Shown here: positions 1 to 9,245 of the stretch, piece by piece
How positions within the stretch are numbered: the first letter of the stretch is position 1
Layout: each line of letters begins with the position of its first letter
Origin: Sulfurimonas sp.
GTDB lineage: Bacteria > Campylobacterota > Campylobacteria > Campylobacterales > Sulfurimonadaceae
Reading direction: 5' to 3'
DNA: 43,678 nt
NCBI GenBank assembly: GCA_030247515.1
Contig: JAOTSA010000007.1
Span: 1-43,678, forward strand
Made by a program: the position numbers and the translations under genes
The notes under the pieces: model-generated
The model's input: the letters and a program-made list of their open reading frames with translations, nothing else
Database searches by the model: none
Told to the model about the DNA's origin: nothing

Positions 1-264
1 AAGCATAAAATTAATAGCATATATTATCGTTTATGATTTATATAACATACGAAAAATCGTATATTATATAGAAAGAAAAATCTTAAAGAGGAAGAAAAAA
101 TAAAAAAATAAAAATTTAAGATGAAAACTCAAATACAAAGAGATTTTAAGGTGCATGACTTTCAAAGCAGAGCTGTAAAATAGCTTTGCTGGGAGGGTTT
201 AATTGAGAATAAAAAGTTTCAAAAATTGTCTATTTTTCTTGAGGATTAGAAGTTTTAAATCTTT
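1..264. other. AT-rich gene-free window edge
   Basis: I see no convincing gene here. There is a short palindrome at 47-62 with 6-base arms (ATACGA and TCGTAT), and a hairpin at 166-190 with 9-base arms that differ at one position (AGCAGAGCT and AGCTTTGCT). An ATG at 121 opens a 20-codon frame that ends in TAG at 181-183, and the same frame then stays open to a second TAG at 247-249. It lacks a properly spaced ribosome binding site, so I do not call it a gene. The stretch lies downstream of the minus-strand gene that ends at 265 and may hold its terminator. Confidence 0.4.
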
Positions 265-924
265 TCATAATGCCAACAAATCACTATAGTCATATTTTGA
301 AAGATCAAGATATAGTTTTCCATCTTTGTGGATAACTCTTACGTCGTTGTCATAAGCATCAAGAAAACGTTTTTTGATTATTTTTCTTTGAAAGGATTTG
401 ATGTTTAGGGATCTGAGATACTCTTTTAGTTCAACAAAAGTTGCAGTATGAACTACTTCCGCTTCTCCAAAGTGTTCAAGATTTTCTATGTTTTGTGTTT
501 CATGTAAAATATTTTTTTCTCTATCAAAGTGCATTTTTTTGTTTACAAGAGTAAGGATATTTTTGAGTTGTTCATCTTTTGAGCTGTAAATCTGCTCTAT
601 TTTGTCTCTCTCATCTCGTAGCATCTGCTCTTTGTCATCAATAAGCTTGTCGATTTTGCTCTCAAGTTGAGCAATTCTGCTCTTAAGGTAGTTGTTCTCT
701 TTTTGAAAAAGTGCCAAAACAGTTGCAACAGTTGTTTTTGGTCTTATCAATGGGGCATTTTGCAATTGAGTATTCTCATTTTTATCTTCTTTTATGTTTG
801 TAACAATGATAAAAGTTTGTGAATCTTCAATAATATAGTCTAATTTTTTTGCTTTTATCTTAGCATAAACCATCTCTTTGGATATCTTAAAACGTTTGCA
901 ATACTCATCCACCGTAAGTCTCAT
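265..924 (-). CDS. Conserved HTH-like/coiled-coil protein, possibly DUF3972 family
   Basis: This is a 219-residue protein of unknown function. The first ~45 residues resemble a small helix-turn-helix or excisionase-like fold (LTVDEYCKRFKISKEMVYAK). Residues ~65-125 are rich in Lys, Glu, Leu and Ile with heptad spacing, which points to a coiled coil. The C-terminal ~50 residues are basic and then hydrophobic. From memory this layout fits the DUF3972 family of Campylobacterota, but I cannot confirm that. I chose the ATG at 924, preceded by a GGGG stretch; an in-frame TTG at 936 would add four residues. It is divergent from the aldolase gene. A DNA-binding, dimeric role is inference only. Confidence 0.6.
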   Translation of the reverse strand: MRLTVDEYCKRFKISKEMVYAKIKAKKLDYIIEDSQTFIIVTNIKEDKNENTQLQNAPLIRPKTTVATVLALFQKENNYLKSRIAQLESKIDKLIDDKEQMLRDERDKIEQIYSSKDEQLKNILTLVNKKMHFDREKNILHETQNIENLEHFGEAEVVHTATFVELKEYLRSLNIKSFQRKIIKKRFLDAYDNDVRVIHKDGKLYLDLSKYDYSDLLAL

Positions 925-964
925 AAAAAGCCCCAAATTTTTTGTGTTATTCTATCACAAAATT

Positions 965-1003
965 TTTTTTAAAAGTTATTTTAAAAGAACCCTGTACTAT
1001 AAT
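965..1003 (+). promoter_or_regulatory. Probable sigma-70 promoter of fbaA
   Basis: A perfect TATAAT lies at 998-1003, 32 bases before the aldolase ATG. The upstream DNA is A/T-rich with periodic T runs and no clear -35 box, which is the usual form of sigma-70 promoters in Campylobacterota. There is no mapped start to confirm it. Confidence 0.5.
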
Positions 1004-1035
1004 TTGAGGTAAAATTATAGAAAAGAGTTTAAAAG

Positions 1036-2109
1036 ATGGGCATTTTAGATATTGTAAAAGCAGGCGTTTTATTTGGTGATGATGTACAAAAAGTTTATAA
1101 ATATGCAAAAGAGAGCGGTTTTGCTCTTCCTGCCATAAATGTTGTCGGGACAGACTCTGTAAACGGTGTTTTAGAAGCTGCTGCAAAAGTAAAATCTCCC
1201 GTGATTATCCAGTTTAGCAACGGTGGAGCGGCGTACTATGCAGGGAAAGGACTTAGCAACGAGGGCGAGAGAGCCGCTGTTGCAGGTGCTATCTCTGGTG
1301 CTATTCATGTTCATATGATGGCAGAAGCTTATGGTATCCCTGTTATTTTACATACAGACCATGCCGCTAAAAAGCTTCTTCCATGGATAGATGCGTTGCT
1401 TGACGCAGGTGAAGCTCACTACAAAACGCATGGCAAACCTCTTTTTTCTTCTCACATGCTAGATTTGTCTGAAGAGTCACTAGAAGAGAATGTAGCTATT
1501 TGTAAAAAATATTTACAGAGAATGAGCAAAATCGGCATGAGCATAGAGATAGAGCTTGGTGTAACAGGCGGAGAAGAGGACGGTGTGGACAACTCAAGCG
1601 TGGATAACTCTCTTCTTTACACGCAGCCAGAGGATGTTGCATACGCTTACAAAGAGTTAAGCGAAGTTTCTCCAAACTTTACGATTGCCGCATCTTTTGG
1701 AAATGTTCATGGTGTCTATAAACCAGGCAATGTCGTGCTTACTCCAAAGATACTTGATAATTCTCAAAAATATATTCAAGAAAAATTCTCTACCGCAGAC
1801 AAACCAGTAAATTTTGTTTTCCATGGCGGTTCAGGTTCATCACATGAAGAGATTCGTGAAGCAATCGGCTATGGCGTAATCAAGATGAATATCGACACAG
1901 ACACGCAGTGGGCGACTTGGGTCGGCGTTAAAGATTATTATGAGAAAAACAGAGCTTATCTTCAAGGGCAAATCGGAAATCCAGAGGGCGAAGATAAACC
2001 AAATAAAAACTATTACGACCCTAGAAAATGGCTTAGAGAAGGTCAAAAAACACTTGTGAAGAGAGTAGAAGAGGCGTTTAGCGATTTGAATGCAATCGGT
2101 AAAAACTAA
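1036..2109 (+). CDS. fbaA: Class II fructose-bisphosphate aldolase
   Basis: This 357-residue zinc enzyme cleaves or forms fructose-1,6-bisphosphate in glycolysis and gluconeogenesis in the cytosol; in autotrophic relatives it mainly serves gluconeogenesis. It has the class IIA (E. coli FbaA-like) layout and length. The HTDHAAKK motif at ~106-113 holds the catalytic Asp and a zinc His, ELGVTGGEEDG follows at ~174, FHGGSGSS at ~263 provides Gly and His ligands, and NIDTDTQWA near 285 binds phosphate and substrate. The ATG at 1036 gives the expected N-terminus. cmoA starts 6 bases downstream, so the two are probably co-transcribed. Confidence 0.95.
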   Translation: MGILDIVKAGVLFGDDVQKVYKYAKESGFALPAINVVGTDSVNGVLEAAAKVKSPVIIQFSNGGAAYYAGKGLSNEGERAAVAGAISGAIHVHMMAEAYGIPVILHTDHAAKKLLPWIDALLDAGEAHYKTHGKPLFSSHMLDLSEESLEENVAICKKYLQRMSKIGMSIEIELGVTGGEEDGVDNSSVDNSLLYTQPEDVAYAYKELSEVSPNFTIAASFGNVHGVYKPGNVVLTPKILDNSQKYIQEKFSTADKPVNFVFHGGSGSSHEEIREAIGYGVIKMNIDTDTQWATWVGVKDYYEKNRAYLQGQIGNPEGEDKPNKNYYDPRKWLREGQKTLVKRVEEAFSDLNAIGKN

Positions 2110-2115
2110 TCTTCT

Positions 2116-2823
2116 ATGAATGATAAGGTCTTTGCAAAACCTATAAAAAAACAGTTTGAATTTGATGCAGAGGTTGCAGCTGTTTTTGATGACATGCTGC
2201 AACGAAGCGTACCGTTTTACAAAGAGTCACAGAAGATTACGCAGTTTTTTGCTCTCAAAGCACTTCAAAACGGCGGCATTGCCTATGATTTGGGTTGTTC
2301 CACCGCCACAATGCTTATAAGCATAAGTAAAAAACTAGACTCCAAAGCTAAACTTATAGGGCTTGATAACTCCGAAGCGATGCTAGAACAAGCCAGAAAA
2401 AAGTGTGAAGCCTTTAATGCCGACATTGAGTTGGTAAATGCCGATATTTTAGAGTATGAGTATAAAGAGGCGGAACTTTTCATAAGCAACTATACTTTGC
2501 AGTTTGTCCGTCCTCTTATTCGTGAAGAGCTTGTCAAAAAGATAGCAAATTCTTTGAAAAAAGAGGGAGTTTTTATCTTTAGCGAAAAGGTTATAAGCCA
2601 CCACTCCAAACTTAACAAAGATTTGATTGAGTGTTACTATGATTTTAAAAAAGAGCAGGGTTACTCAGAGTATGAGATAGTACAAAAAAGAGAAGCTCTG
2701 GAGAATGTTTTAGTACCTTACAGTGAGGATGAAAACATTAAAATGGTAAAAAATTGCGGGTTTTCACACTGTGAAGTACTCTTCCGCTGGGCAAATTTCG
2801 CTACATTTATAGCTATAAAATAA
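2116..2823 (+). CDS. cmoA: Carboxy-S-adenosyl-L-methionine synthase CmoA
   Basis: CmoA makes carboxy-SAM from SAM and prephenate. CmoB uses the product to complete uridine-5-oxyacetate at tRNA wobble position 34. The 235-residue length matches the family. The Rossmann SAM-binding motif [10 protein letters not shown] lies at ~57-66, and the N-terminal [20 protein letters not shown] segment is characteristic of CmoA and separates it from generic methyltransferases. GLDNSEAML and NADILEYEY follow as the acidic SAM-contacting loops. It lies 6 bases after fbaA. No cmoB is seen in this window. Confidence 0.9.
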   Translation: MNDKVFAKPIKKQFEFDAEVAAVFDDMLQRSVPFYKESQKITQFFALKALQNGGIAYDLGCSTATMLISISKKLDSKAKLIGLDNSEAMLEQARKKCEAFNADIELVNADILEYEYKEAELFISNYTLQFVRPLIREELVKKIANSLKKEGVFIFSEKVISHHSKLNKDLIECYYDFKKEQGYSEYEIVQKREALENVLVPYSEDENIKMVKNCGFSHCEVLFRWANFATFIAIK

Positions 2824-2845
2824 AATTACTTCATATTTCGTCGTT

Positions 2846-2884
2846 AATTTATCTCAATGTACTAGAGTACATTTTCGATAAATT
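2846..2884. terminator. Long imperfect hairpin between convergent genes
   Basis: The two outer arms AATTTATC and GATAAATT (8 bases) and the inner arms AATGTACT and AGTACATT (8 bases) pair around a 2-base loop, with short internal loops. The structure sits between cmoA (plus) and a lipoprotein gene (minus), where a bidirectional terminator would be expected. It has no strong T run, so it could instead be a dispersed palindromic repeat. Confidence 0.5.
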
Positions 2885-2947
2885 GCCTAGAACTATTTTG
2901 TAATTTCAATTTATAGTGTTTTCTTGATAGAATTACTTTCTATTTTT

Positions 2948-3190
2948 TTACCAAACATTCCCTTTTGGTTTCTCTTCCTCTTTTCCCACGACAGTGTCAA
3001 CAAGTTCTCCTGTTTTTGTGCGTATCTCTTTGTAGGTGATGATATCGTCTTTGCCGCACTCTTTATGGTAGTAGCCTTGAATGTCGTAGTACTCTTTGCA
3101 ATCGCTGTAGTACTGGAGTGAAATGCCATGCTTGTTGAAGCATCCTGAGAGGAGAAAAAGTGCTGATGAGAGGAGTATATATTTTGTCAT
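2948..3190 (-). CDS. Small lipoprotein
   Basis: This predicted lipoprotein has 80 residues. It begins with a short hydrophobic signal peptide ending in the lipobox LSGC, so the Cys at ~17 would be lipidated and the protein anchored in the inner or outer membrane. The mature part is small, polar and contains Tyr-rich stretches (YYSDCKEYYDIQGYYHKEC) with two further cysteines that could form a disulfide. I chose the ATG at 3190; an in-frame TTG at 3202 adds four residues. It lies 33 bases downstream of nth on the same strand. The function is unknown. Confidence 0.7.
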   Translation of the reverse strand: MTKYILLSSALFLLSGCFNKHGISLQYYSDCKEYYDIQGYYHKECGKDDIITYKEIRTKTGELVDTVVGKEEEKPKGNVW

Positions 3191-3223
3191 AAACTGCTTC
3201 AAGCAAATACCAATCCAGTTTTA

Positions 3224-3865
3224 TCAAACTTTAAAACTCTCTTTTGTTTTGCAGTAGGGAGTTAAAAAGCACTCATCACATTTTGGATTTTTTGCTTTGC
3301 AGATGTAGCGTCCAAAGAGTACCATTCCTTGATGGAGTGTTCTAAGGTTGTTTTTAAACTTCTTTACAAGTGTTGCTTCTGTGGCAATCGCTGTTTTGTC
3401 GTCACTTAGTCCAAGTCTGTGTGAGACACGAAAAACATGCGTGTCAACTGCCATTAGATTTGCCCCTGTATATTCTATCATCACTACATTTGCCGTTTTT
3501 TGTCCAACGCCTGCAAGGGTGATAAGCTCTTTTTCATCCATGGGTATCTCACCGCCGTATGTTTCAACAACTCTTTTTGCCATTTCAATGATATTTTTTG
3601 CTTTGTTGTTAAAAAATGAGCAACTGTTTATAAGAGATTTTACATCTTCGATATCTGCAATGGATAGTGCTTTTGGATTGGGGTATTTTTCAAAAAGAGC
3701 AGGAGTTATAAGGTTGACCCTTTTATCGGTGCATTGCGCAGATAGTGTAACAGCGATAACTAATTCATAACTGTTTTTATAAGTCAATTCAGTTACTGCA
3801 TCACTATAGTTTTGGATAAAAAGTTGGTGAATTTGTTTTATTTCTTCTCTGTTTGCTTTTTTCAT
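3224..3865 (-). CDS. nth: Endonuclease III
   Basis: This bifunctional DNA glycosylase/AP lyase removes oxidised pyrimidines during base excision repair. It has 213 residues from the ATG at 3865, close to the 211 of E. coli Nth; the frame is open further upstream, but that extension is not family-like. The helix-hairpin-helix LAGVGQKTANVV lies at ~118-129 with the catalytic Lys at ~123, the catalytic Asp is in VDTHVFRV at ~141, and the [4Fe-4S] ligands follow the C-X6-C-X2-C-X5-C pattern at ~189, 196, 199 and 205. It is divergent from the PEB4-like isomerase gene. The same neighbour pair is known from Campylobacter jejuni. Confidence 0.95.
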   Translation of the reverse strand: MKKANREEIKQIHQLFIQNYSDAVTELTYKNSYELVIAVTLSAQCTDKRVNLITPALFEKYPNPKALSIADIEDVKSLINSCSFFNNKAKNIIEMAKRVVETYGGEIPMDEKELITLAGVGQKTANVVMIEYTGANLMAVDTHVFRVSHRLGLSDDKTAIATEATLVKKFKNNLRTLHQGMVLFGRYICKAKNPKCDECFLTPYCKTKESFKV

Positions 3866-3961
3866 AGGGCAAATTATACAAAGAAAACTGTTTTGTTTAA
3901 TAATCATTAGTGTTAACAAACTACAATTTTTTAATTTTAAGAGTATCAATGGGGAAGTTTA

Positions 3962-4792
3962 ATGAAATCAGCAACAAAAATAGTATTGTCTTTAGCTCTT
4001 TTGACGTCAATGTCAATGGCGCAAACACTAGTAACAGTCAATGGAACAGCTATCACACAACAAGATGTAGATAAAGAGCTTATGGCAGCAACACAGGGAA
4101 GATTTAACCAAGTTCCAGCTGAAAAGCAGGCAGAATTTAGAAAACAGGTGCTTGAGCAGTTGGTAGCTAAAGAGTTGGTTTATGAAGATGCAAAAAAAAG
4201 TGGGATATTGAACTCTGCTGAATATAAAGATAAATACAAAGAAGTAACACAAAGAATAGAAAAAGAGATAGCGATTCAGGTGTGGCAGAAAAAAGAGATA
4301 GACAAGATTGCTATTTCAAATGAAGATTTAAAAAAATATTATGATACAAACAAAGAAGAGTTTGTTGAAAATGAGAGCGTAAATGCACGTCATATTCTTG
4401 TAGAAAAAGAGGTAGATGCGAAAAATATCATTGCAGAGCTTAAGCCACTCAAAGGTGATGCTCTTAAAAACAAGTTTATGGAGATAGCAAAAGCAAAGTC
4501 AACTTGTGCAAGTGCAGCAGAGGGCGGAAGCTTAGGTTATTTTGCAGCTGGTCAAATGGTGCCAGAGTTTAATGATAAAGCATTCTCTATGAAGCCAAAA
4601 GAGATGACTATGGAACCTGTAAAAACACAGTTTGGATACCATGTTATCTATATAGAAGATAAAAAGGCAAAAACTACAAAAACTTTTGCTGAAGTGAAGC
4701 CTTTTATCGAGCAGAGACTTAAGATGGAAAAAGCAAAAACTGTAATGCTTGCAAAAATGAAAGAACTAGAGCAAAAAGCACAAATCAAGTAA
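3962..4792 (+). CDS. Periplasmic peptidyl-prolyl isomerase, PEB4/SurA-like
   Basis: This exported chaperone and prolyl isomerase for outer-membrane and periplasmic proteins corresponds to C. jejuni PEB4 (CBF2) and H. pylori HP0175. It has 276 residues. A signal peptide with a cleavage site after MSMA covers ~1-20, a helical chaperone domain runs to ~135, and a parvulin domain spans ~139-232 (VNARHILVEKE, GGSLGYFAAGQMVPEF, TQFGYHVIYIED). The start ATG is preceded by GGGGAAG. The next gene begins 6 bases after its stop. In C. jejuni the fba gene directly follows peb4, whereas here fbaA lies 1.9 kb away on the other side of nth. Confidence 0.9.
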   Translation: MKSATKIVLSLALLTSMSMAQTLVTVNGTAITQQDVDKELMAATQGRFNQVPAEKQAEFRKQVLEQLVAKELVYEDAKKSGILNSAEYKDKYKEVTQRIEKEIAIQVWQKKEIDKIAISNEDLKKYYDTNKEEFVENESVNARHILVEKEVDAKNIIAELKPLKGDALKNKFMEIAKAKSTCASAAEGGSLGYFAAGQMVPEFNDKAFSMKPKEMTMEPVKTQFGYHVIYIEDKKAKTTKTFAEVKPFIEQRLKMEKAKTVMLAKMKELEQKAQIK

Positions 4793-4798
4793 GCTTTT

Positions 4799-5653
4799 AT
4801 GTACAACACTCCCACCACTCAAATCTCTTTGGATGGGAGAGCTTTTTATGTCAAAAGGGATGATTTAGCAGACCCCTTTTTGGCAGGAAATAAGTTCCGC
4901 AAACTACATGCACTTTTAGAAACCCCACCACAAAAACTAGACAAAATCATCTCTTACGGCGGTACACAGTCAAATGCAATGCTTGCAATCGCTGCGATGT
5001 GCAAGAAGAAAAATTGGTACTTTACCTATTACACAAAACCCCTCAGTGATACACAAAAAAATGAAAAAAATGGCAATTTTTTCCATGCAAAAAATCTTGG
5101 GATGGAGCATGTGGAGATAGAAGAGCCTTACTATAAAGATTTTGTTGCTTCTGTACGTTTGAGTATGGATGAGAGAATGTTTGTCATAGATCAGGGTGGA
5201 GCAGTAGAAGAGGCAAAGTTAGGGCTTGAAGTCTTGGCGGATGAGATAAAAAAGAGCGGTTTAGGTGTTACATCGCTAGCAACGCCATCAGGAACAGGAA
5301 CTACAGCACTCTTTTTGGCTCTTAGCTTGCCAGAATACAAAGTATATACCACGCCATGTGTCGGAGATAGCGATTATCTCAAAAAACAGATGGAGGCTTT
5401 GCATCCGCTTCCTCAAAATCTCATCATATTAGAGCCAAAAAAGAAGTACCACTTTGCAAAGCCCTACAGAGAGTTTTTGGAGATACAACAGAGACTTTTA
5501 TCTGCTGGGGTGGAGTTTGACTTGATTTACGCACCATCAATATGGATGGCACTGCTAGAACAGACGCAAGAAGAGATTTTGTATATACATAGCGGAGGCG
5601 TGAGCGGAAATGAGAGTATGCTTGCACGCTATAGGCAAAAAGGTTTTCTTTAA
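4799..5653 (+). CDS. PLP enzyme, ACC deaminase/D-cysteine desulfhydrase family
   Basis: This 284-residue enzyme is a fold-type II PLP protein. LAGNKFRKL at ~28-36 carries the probable Schiff-base Lys at ~32, SYGGTQSNAM at ~53 is the Ser/Asn stretch that contacts the substrate carboxylate, and TPSGTGTTALFLAL at ~161 binds the cofactor phosphate. The family includes ACC deaminase and D-cysteine desulfhydrase, and the sequence alone does not tell which substrate is used. It is somewhat shorter than the usual ~330 residues. It is probably co-transcribed with the isomerase gene. Its stop overlaps the convergent nitroreductase stop within a 14-base palindrome at 5645-5658. Confidence 0.8.
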   Translation: MYNTPTTQISLDGRAFYVKRDDLADPFLAGNKFRKLHALLETPPQKLDKIISYGGTQSNAMLAIAAMCKKKNWYFTYYTKPLSDTQKNEKNGNFFHAKNLGMEHVEIEEPYYKDFVASVRLSMDERMFVIDQGGAVEEAKLGLEVLADEIKKSGLGVTSLATPSGTGTTALFLALSLPEYKVYTTPCVGDSDYLKKQMEALHPLPQNLIILEPKKKYHFAKPYREFLEIQQRLLSAGVEFDLIYAPSIWMALLEQTQEEILYIHSGGVSGNESMLARYRQKGFL

Positions 5654-6327
5654 AGAAAGACTACACTCTCACTCAGCGGAACTCTCTGTGGTCTGTATGT
5701 GTTGATTTTGGCATCTTTATCTTCATATCCGAGGACAACGCTATAAAGCAGGGCTAAGTTTTCTGGTACATCCAATACCTCTGCTATAACCTTTCCAAAC
5801 TCCGTTGTTGAGCCTTGCGGACAGCTCTCTATGCCAAAGGCTCTTGCTGCGAGCATGATGCTTTGCATATATGCACCGCAATCGATTAACGCTCCTTGCG
5901 CTCCCTCTATCATCGCTTTGTCTGTAAAAATAAAAAAAACACTCTGCGCTCCGAACCATCGAAAGTTGTCATGCCACATTTGTGTTCTTTTTTCTACATC
6001 TTTTCTCTCTACGCCCATAAGTTCATAAAGACCCACACCAGTCTCTAATCTCCTTTTTTTATAGATAGGTTTCCAGTTAAGCGGATAGTATTGGATAAAC
6101 TGCTCATGCGCTACACCGCTTTGCATCTTTGCAATTATGGCATCACCGATATTTTTTAAAATCTCTTGATTATTAACCGCATAGGTTATCCAAGGCTGCA
6201 TATTTGCACCGCTTGGTGTCATGGCGGCGGCTTCTAGGATTTTTTCTTGAATCTCTCGTGATACTGGTTTTGGTAGAAAAGCTCTTTTTGATGAGCGGTT
6301 TATGATGGCATCAAGGATGTTTGACAT
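5650..6327 (-). CDS. FMN-dependent nitroreductase family protein
   Basis: The 225-residue protein belongs to the NfsA/NfsB-like flavin oxidoreductases, which reduce nitro compounds, quinones or other substrates with NAD(P)H. The N-terminal INRSSKRAFLPKPV motif (~9-22) binds FMN phosphate, AAAMTPSGANMQPW (~32-45) is the second flavin-contact segment, and a Gly-rich C-terminal stretch near VVLGYEDKDAK completes the fold. The physiological substrate cannot be read from the sequence. It overlaps the preceding convergent gene by 4 bases and is divergent from clpB across a 146-base spacer. Confidence 0.85.
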   Translation of the reverse strand: MSNILDAIINRSSKRAFLPKPVSREIQEKILEAAAMTPSGANMQPWITYAVNNQEILKNIGDAIIAKMQSGVAHEQFIQYYPLNWKPIYKKRRLETGVGLYELMGVERKDVEKRTQMWHDNFRWFGAQSVFFIFTDKAMIEGAQGALIDCGAYMQSIMLAARAFGIESCPQGSTTEFGKVIAEVLDVPENLALLYSVVLGYEDKDAKINTYRPQRVPLSESVVFL

Positions 6328-6410
6328 AGAGATATCTCCTTGTTAAATTTTTTTGGAATTATAGTACAAATCAAATTAAAAGTAAGTTTAACACATAAAG
6401 ACTAAAAAGA

Positions 6411-6441
6411 CTTGACAAGAAGTCACTCAACTTGCTATAAT
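6411..6441 (+). promoter_or_regulatory. HAIR-like HspR operator over the clpB promoter
   Basis: Half-sites CTTGACA (6411-6417) and ACTCAAC (6425-6431) are separated by exactly 7 bases, matching the HAIR pattern CTTGAGT-N7-ACTCAAG at 10 of 14 positions. A consensus -35 TTGACA (6412-6417) lies inside the first half-site, and a consensus TATAAT (6436-6441) follows at 18 bases. HspR bound here would block RNA polymerase. HspR is encoded at 26465 in this window, and HspR control of clpB is known in Campylobacter. Confidence 0.8.
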
Positions 6442-6473
6442 TTTTTTATAAATTAGCGAAAAAGGTAGAGAAA

Positions 6474-9050
6474 ATGAATGGAATTTTTGAAAAATTAACA
6501 AACAATATGAGTGAATCTATAGAATCGGCGGTATCGCTTGCACTTCATAACAAAAATCAAGAGGTTGAGCCGATACACTTTTTGTGGGCGCAGCTTACAA
6601 ATAGCAACTCTGTACTCAACCAGATATTTAACAAGATGAATATCAACAAAGTTGCGATTGAACTTGATGTGAAAAGTTTGAGCGAGAAACTTCCAAAGGC
6701 ATCTTCTCTCTCAAAAGAGAACATTAGAATATCGAGAAATTTTGTCCAGACACTTGAAAATGGCATAGGTTTGATGACTAAAAACGGAGACTCTTTTTTA
6801 GCGGTAGATACCTATATGCTTGCAAATATCAAAAATGAGCCGTTTGCGAGCCTCTTTAAAAAGTATCTTGATGTTTCAGAGTTTTCTAAAAATATAGAAG
6901 CGGTACGTGGTGGAGCAAAAATAGAGTCACAAAGCTCTGATGAGACGTTAGAATCTTTGAAAAAATATGGAATTGACTTAACGCTAGAGGCAAGAGAGGG
7001 GAAACTCTCTCCCGTTATCGGGCGTGATGAAGAGATTACACGTATGATGCAGATTTTGATTCGTAAAACTAAAAATAACCCGATGTTGCTCGGTGAACCA
7101 GGGGTTGGAAAAACTGCTCTTGTTGAGGGGCTTGCACAAAGAATCAGTGATGGCAAAGTGCCAACGTCGCTTCAAAACAAAAAAGTTATTGCACTTGACA
7201 TGAGTGCGCTAATAGCGGGGGCAAAATATAGAGGCGAGTTTGAAGATAGACTAAAATCTGTTATTGACGAGGTTAAAAAAAGCGGAAATATTATACTTTT
7301 TATAGATGAGATTCATACTATAGTCGGGGCAGGGGCGAGTGAGGGGAGCATGGATGCGGCAAATATCCTAAAACCTGCACTTGCTCGTGGAGAGCTTCAT
7401 ACCATTGGGGCAACAACACTCAAAGAGTATAGAAAGTATTTTGAAAAAGATATGGCATTGCAGAGACGCTTTTTGCCGATTAATCTTAATGAGCCGACAG
7501 TAAACCAGTCGCTTCAGATTTTGCGTGGGATAAAAGAGAGACTTGAGATACACCATAACGTTACCATTACGGACAGTGCGCTTGTTGCGGCGGCAAAACT
7601 CTCTGATAGATATATAGCGGATAGATTTTTGCCAGATAAAGCAATCGACCTTATTGATGAGGCGGCGGCAGAGCTTAAGATGCAGATTGAGTCTGAACCC
7701 AACGCTCTAAGTGGTGCAAAGATTAAGCGTTCAGAGCTTCGTGTGGAACAAGAGGCACTAAAGATGGAAGAGTCTGCTGCTAACACAAAACGTCTCACAG
7801 AGATAGTAAAAGAGCTTGCCGATGTTGAGGAGAAAGTTAGAAGCCTAGAGATGCAGTTTGCTCATGAAAAAGAGGTATTTGAGCGAATATCTAACATCAA
7901 AAATGAGATTGAAGCAAAAAAAAGAGAGGCAAATATTGCAAAAAATGCTTCTGAATTTAACAAAGCCGCAGAGATAGAGTATGGGCAGATTCCACAGCTT
8001 CAAGCTGAAGAGAAGAGGGTAAGTGAAGATTGGACAAGAATGCAAAAAGAGGGAACACTGCTTAAAAACAGTGTGGATGAAGAGTCTATCGCTTCCATCA
8101 TCTCAAGATGGACGGGAATTCCTGTCAAAAAAATGCTTCAAGCAGATAAAGATAAGATTTTAAATGTTGAAGAGGAGCTTAACAAAGAGGTTGTGGGGCA
8201 GAGCAAGGCGACACATGCGGTTGCTCGTGCCATAAAGAGAAACAAAGCAGGTCTCTCAAGCGGCAACTCTCCGATAGGAAGTTTTCTCTTTTTAGGACCA
8301 ACGGGTGTGGGAAAAACACAGACAGCAAAAACTTTGGCGAAATTTTTGTTTGACAGCCCAGATGCGATGGTGCGAATAGACATGAGTGAATATATGGAGA
8401 AGCACTCCGTTTCACGCCTTGTCGGAGCAGCTCCAGGGTATGTGGGGTATGAAGAGGGCGGACAGCTCACAGAGGCAGTAAGAAGAAAGCCTTACAGTGT
8501 CATTTTGTTTGATGAGGTAGAAAAAGCACATCCAGATGTTTTCAATATCCTCTTGCAGGTGCTTGATGATGGAAGATTGACAGACAACAAAGGGGTGACG
8601 GTTGATTTTACAAATACCATCATCATTTTAACGTCAAACATCGCAAGTCAAAAGATTATAGAAAATCAAAATTCAGACGCACTTCAAGAGATGGTTTTGG
8701 GTGAGCTTAAAAAATCATTTAAGCCAGAATTTTTAAATCGTTTGGATGATATTGTTATCTTTAATGCACTGGGTCGTGAGCAGATAGTCGGAATCGTCGA
8801 TATTTTCTTTGGTGAAATCGCTAAAAAAGTTGCGGGAAGAGATATCCATATTGCGTTAACACCAAATGCAAAATCTTATATAGCAGAGGCGGGATTTGAC
8901 CCTATATATGGAGCAAGACCTCTTAAACGTGCTCTTTATGAGATTGTCGAGGACAGACTTGCCGAGCTGATTTTAGAGGGCAGAGTTGTTGAGGGTTCTC
9001 ATGTAGAGTTTGATTTTAAAGATGGTGAAATTGAAGTAAAAATCTCTTAA
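6474..9050 (+). CDS. clpB: ClpB disaggregase
   Basis: ClpB is a hexameric AAA+ chaperone that pulls proteins out of aggregates together with DnaK and its co-chaperones. The 858-residue length is full size. It has an N-terminal Clp_N repeat domain (~1-145), a first AAA domain with Walker A GEPGVGKT at ~207 and Walker [10 protein letters not shown], a long coiled-coil middle domain (~400-525) rich in Glu, Lys and Ala, and a second AAA domain with Walker A GPTGVGKT at ~608 and Walker [12 protein letters not shown]. There is no ClpP-binding loop evident. A weak AG-rich site (GGTAGAG) precedes the ATG. It is transcribed alone from a HAIR-controlled promoter. Confidence 0.97.
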   Translation: MNGIFEKLTNNMSESIESAVSLALHNKNQEVEPIHFLWAQLTNSNSVLNQIFNKMNINKVAIELDVKSLSEKLPKASSLSKENIRISRNFVQTLENGIGLMTKNGDSFLAVDTYMLANIKNEPFASLFKKYLDVSEFSKNIEAVRGGAKIESQSSDETLESLKKYGIDLTLEAREGKLSPVIGRDEEITRMMQILIRKTKNNPMLLGEPGVGKTALVEGLAQRISDGKVPTSLQNKKVIALDMSALIAGAKYRGEFEDRLKSVIDEVKKSGNIILFIDEIHTIVGAGASEGSMDAANILKPALARGELHTIGATTLKEYRKYFEKDMALQRRFLPINLNEPTVNQSLQILRGIKERLEIHHNVTITDSALVAAAKLSDRYIADRFLPDKAIDLIDEAAAELKMQIESEPNALSGAKIKRSELRVEQEALKMEESAANTKRLTEIVKELADVEEKVRSLEMQFAHEKEVFERISNIKNEIEAKKREANIAKNASEFNKAAEIEYGQIPQLQAEEKRVSEDWTRMQKEGTLLKNSVDEESIASIISRWTGIPVKKMLQADKDKILNVEEELNKEVVGQSKATHAVARAIKRNKAGLSSGNSPIGSFLFLGPTGVGKTQTAKTLAKFLFDSPDAMVRIDMSEYMEKHSVSRLVGAAPGYVGYEEGGQLTEAVRRKPYSVILFDEVEKAHPDVFNILLQVLDDGRLTDNKGVTVDFTNTIIILTSNIASQKIIENQNSDALQEMVLGELKKSFKPEFLNRLDDIVIFNALGREQIVGIVDIFFGEIAKKVAGRDIHIALTPNAKSYIAEAGFDPIYGARPLKRALYEIVEDRLAELILEGRVVEGSHVEFDFKDGEIEVKIS

Positions 9051-9061
9051 AGTATGTGAAT

Positions 9062-9144
9062 CTCGAAAAACAAGTTTTTCGTAGCTTTAGGTGGTTGTAG
9101 CTGCTTTAGTCCATGACACTAAAACGGACGAGTTCGTTTTAGTG
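9062..9144 (+). repeat. Intergenic palindromic repeat, copy 1
   Basis: The unit starts with a hairpin CGAAAAAC/GTTTTTCG (9064-9081), continues with GTAGCTTTAG and a degraded TTTAGTCC segment, and ends with a 28-base hairpin at 9117-9144 (arms CACTAAAACG and CGTTTTAGTG, 8-base loop). The same order of parts recurs in reverse at 21346-21428, and the last hairpin plus flank recurs at 23838-23870. It lies directly after clpB and may also terminate it. The GTAG-plus-hairpin layout resembles REP elements mobilised by RAYT transposases, which is an inference. Confidence 0.75.
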
Positions 9145-9245
9145 TGTAATATCAGATGCTTGGTTAAGTAAAAAAAGCAATCTTAACCACGCTTTAAGTA
9201 ACTTTCCTATATAGTTTCGGACTTAATTTTAAAGAAGGATATGTC

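Noticed and set aside
1590-1600. ACTCAAG within fbaA as a HAIR half-site
   Set aside because: It is in a coding region with no partner half-site at the required 7-base spacing.
3866-3949. Extended nth start at 3949
   Set aside because: The extra 28 residues are hydrophobic and unlike any Nth N-terminus; ATG 3865 gives the family length.
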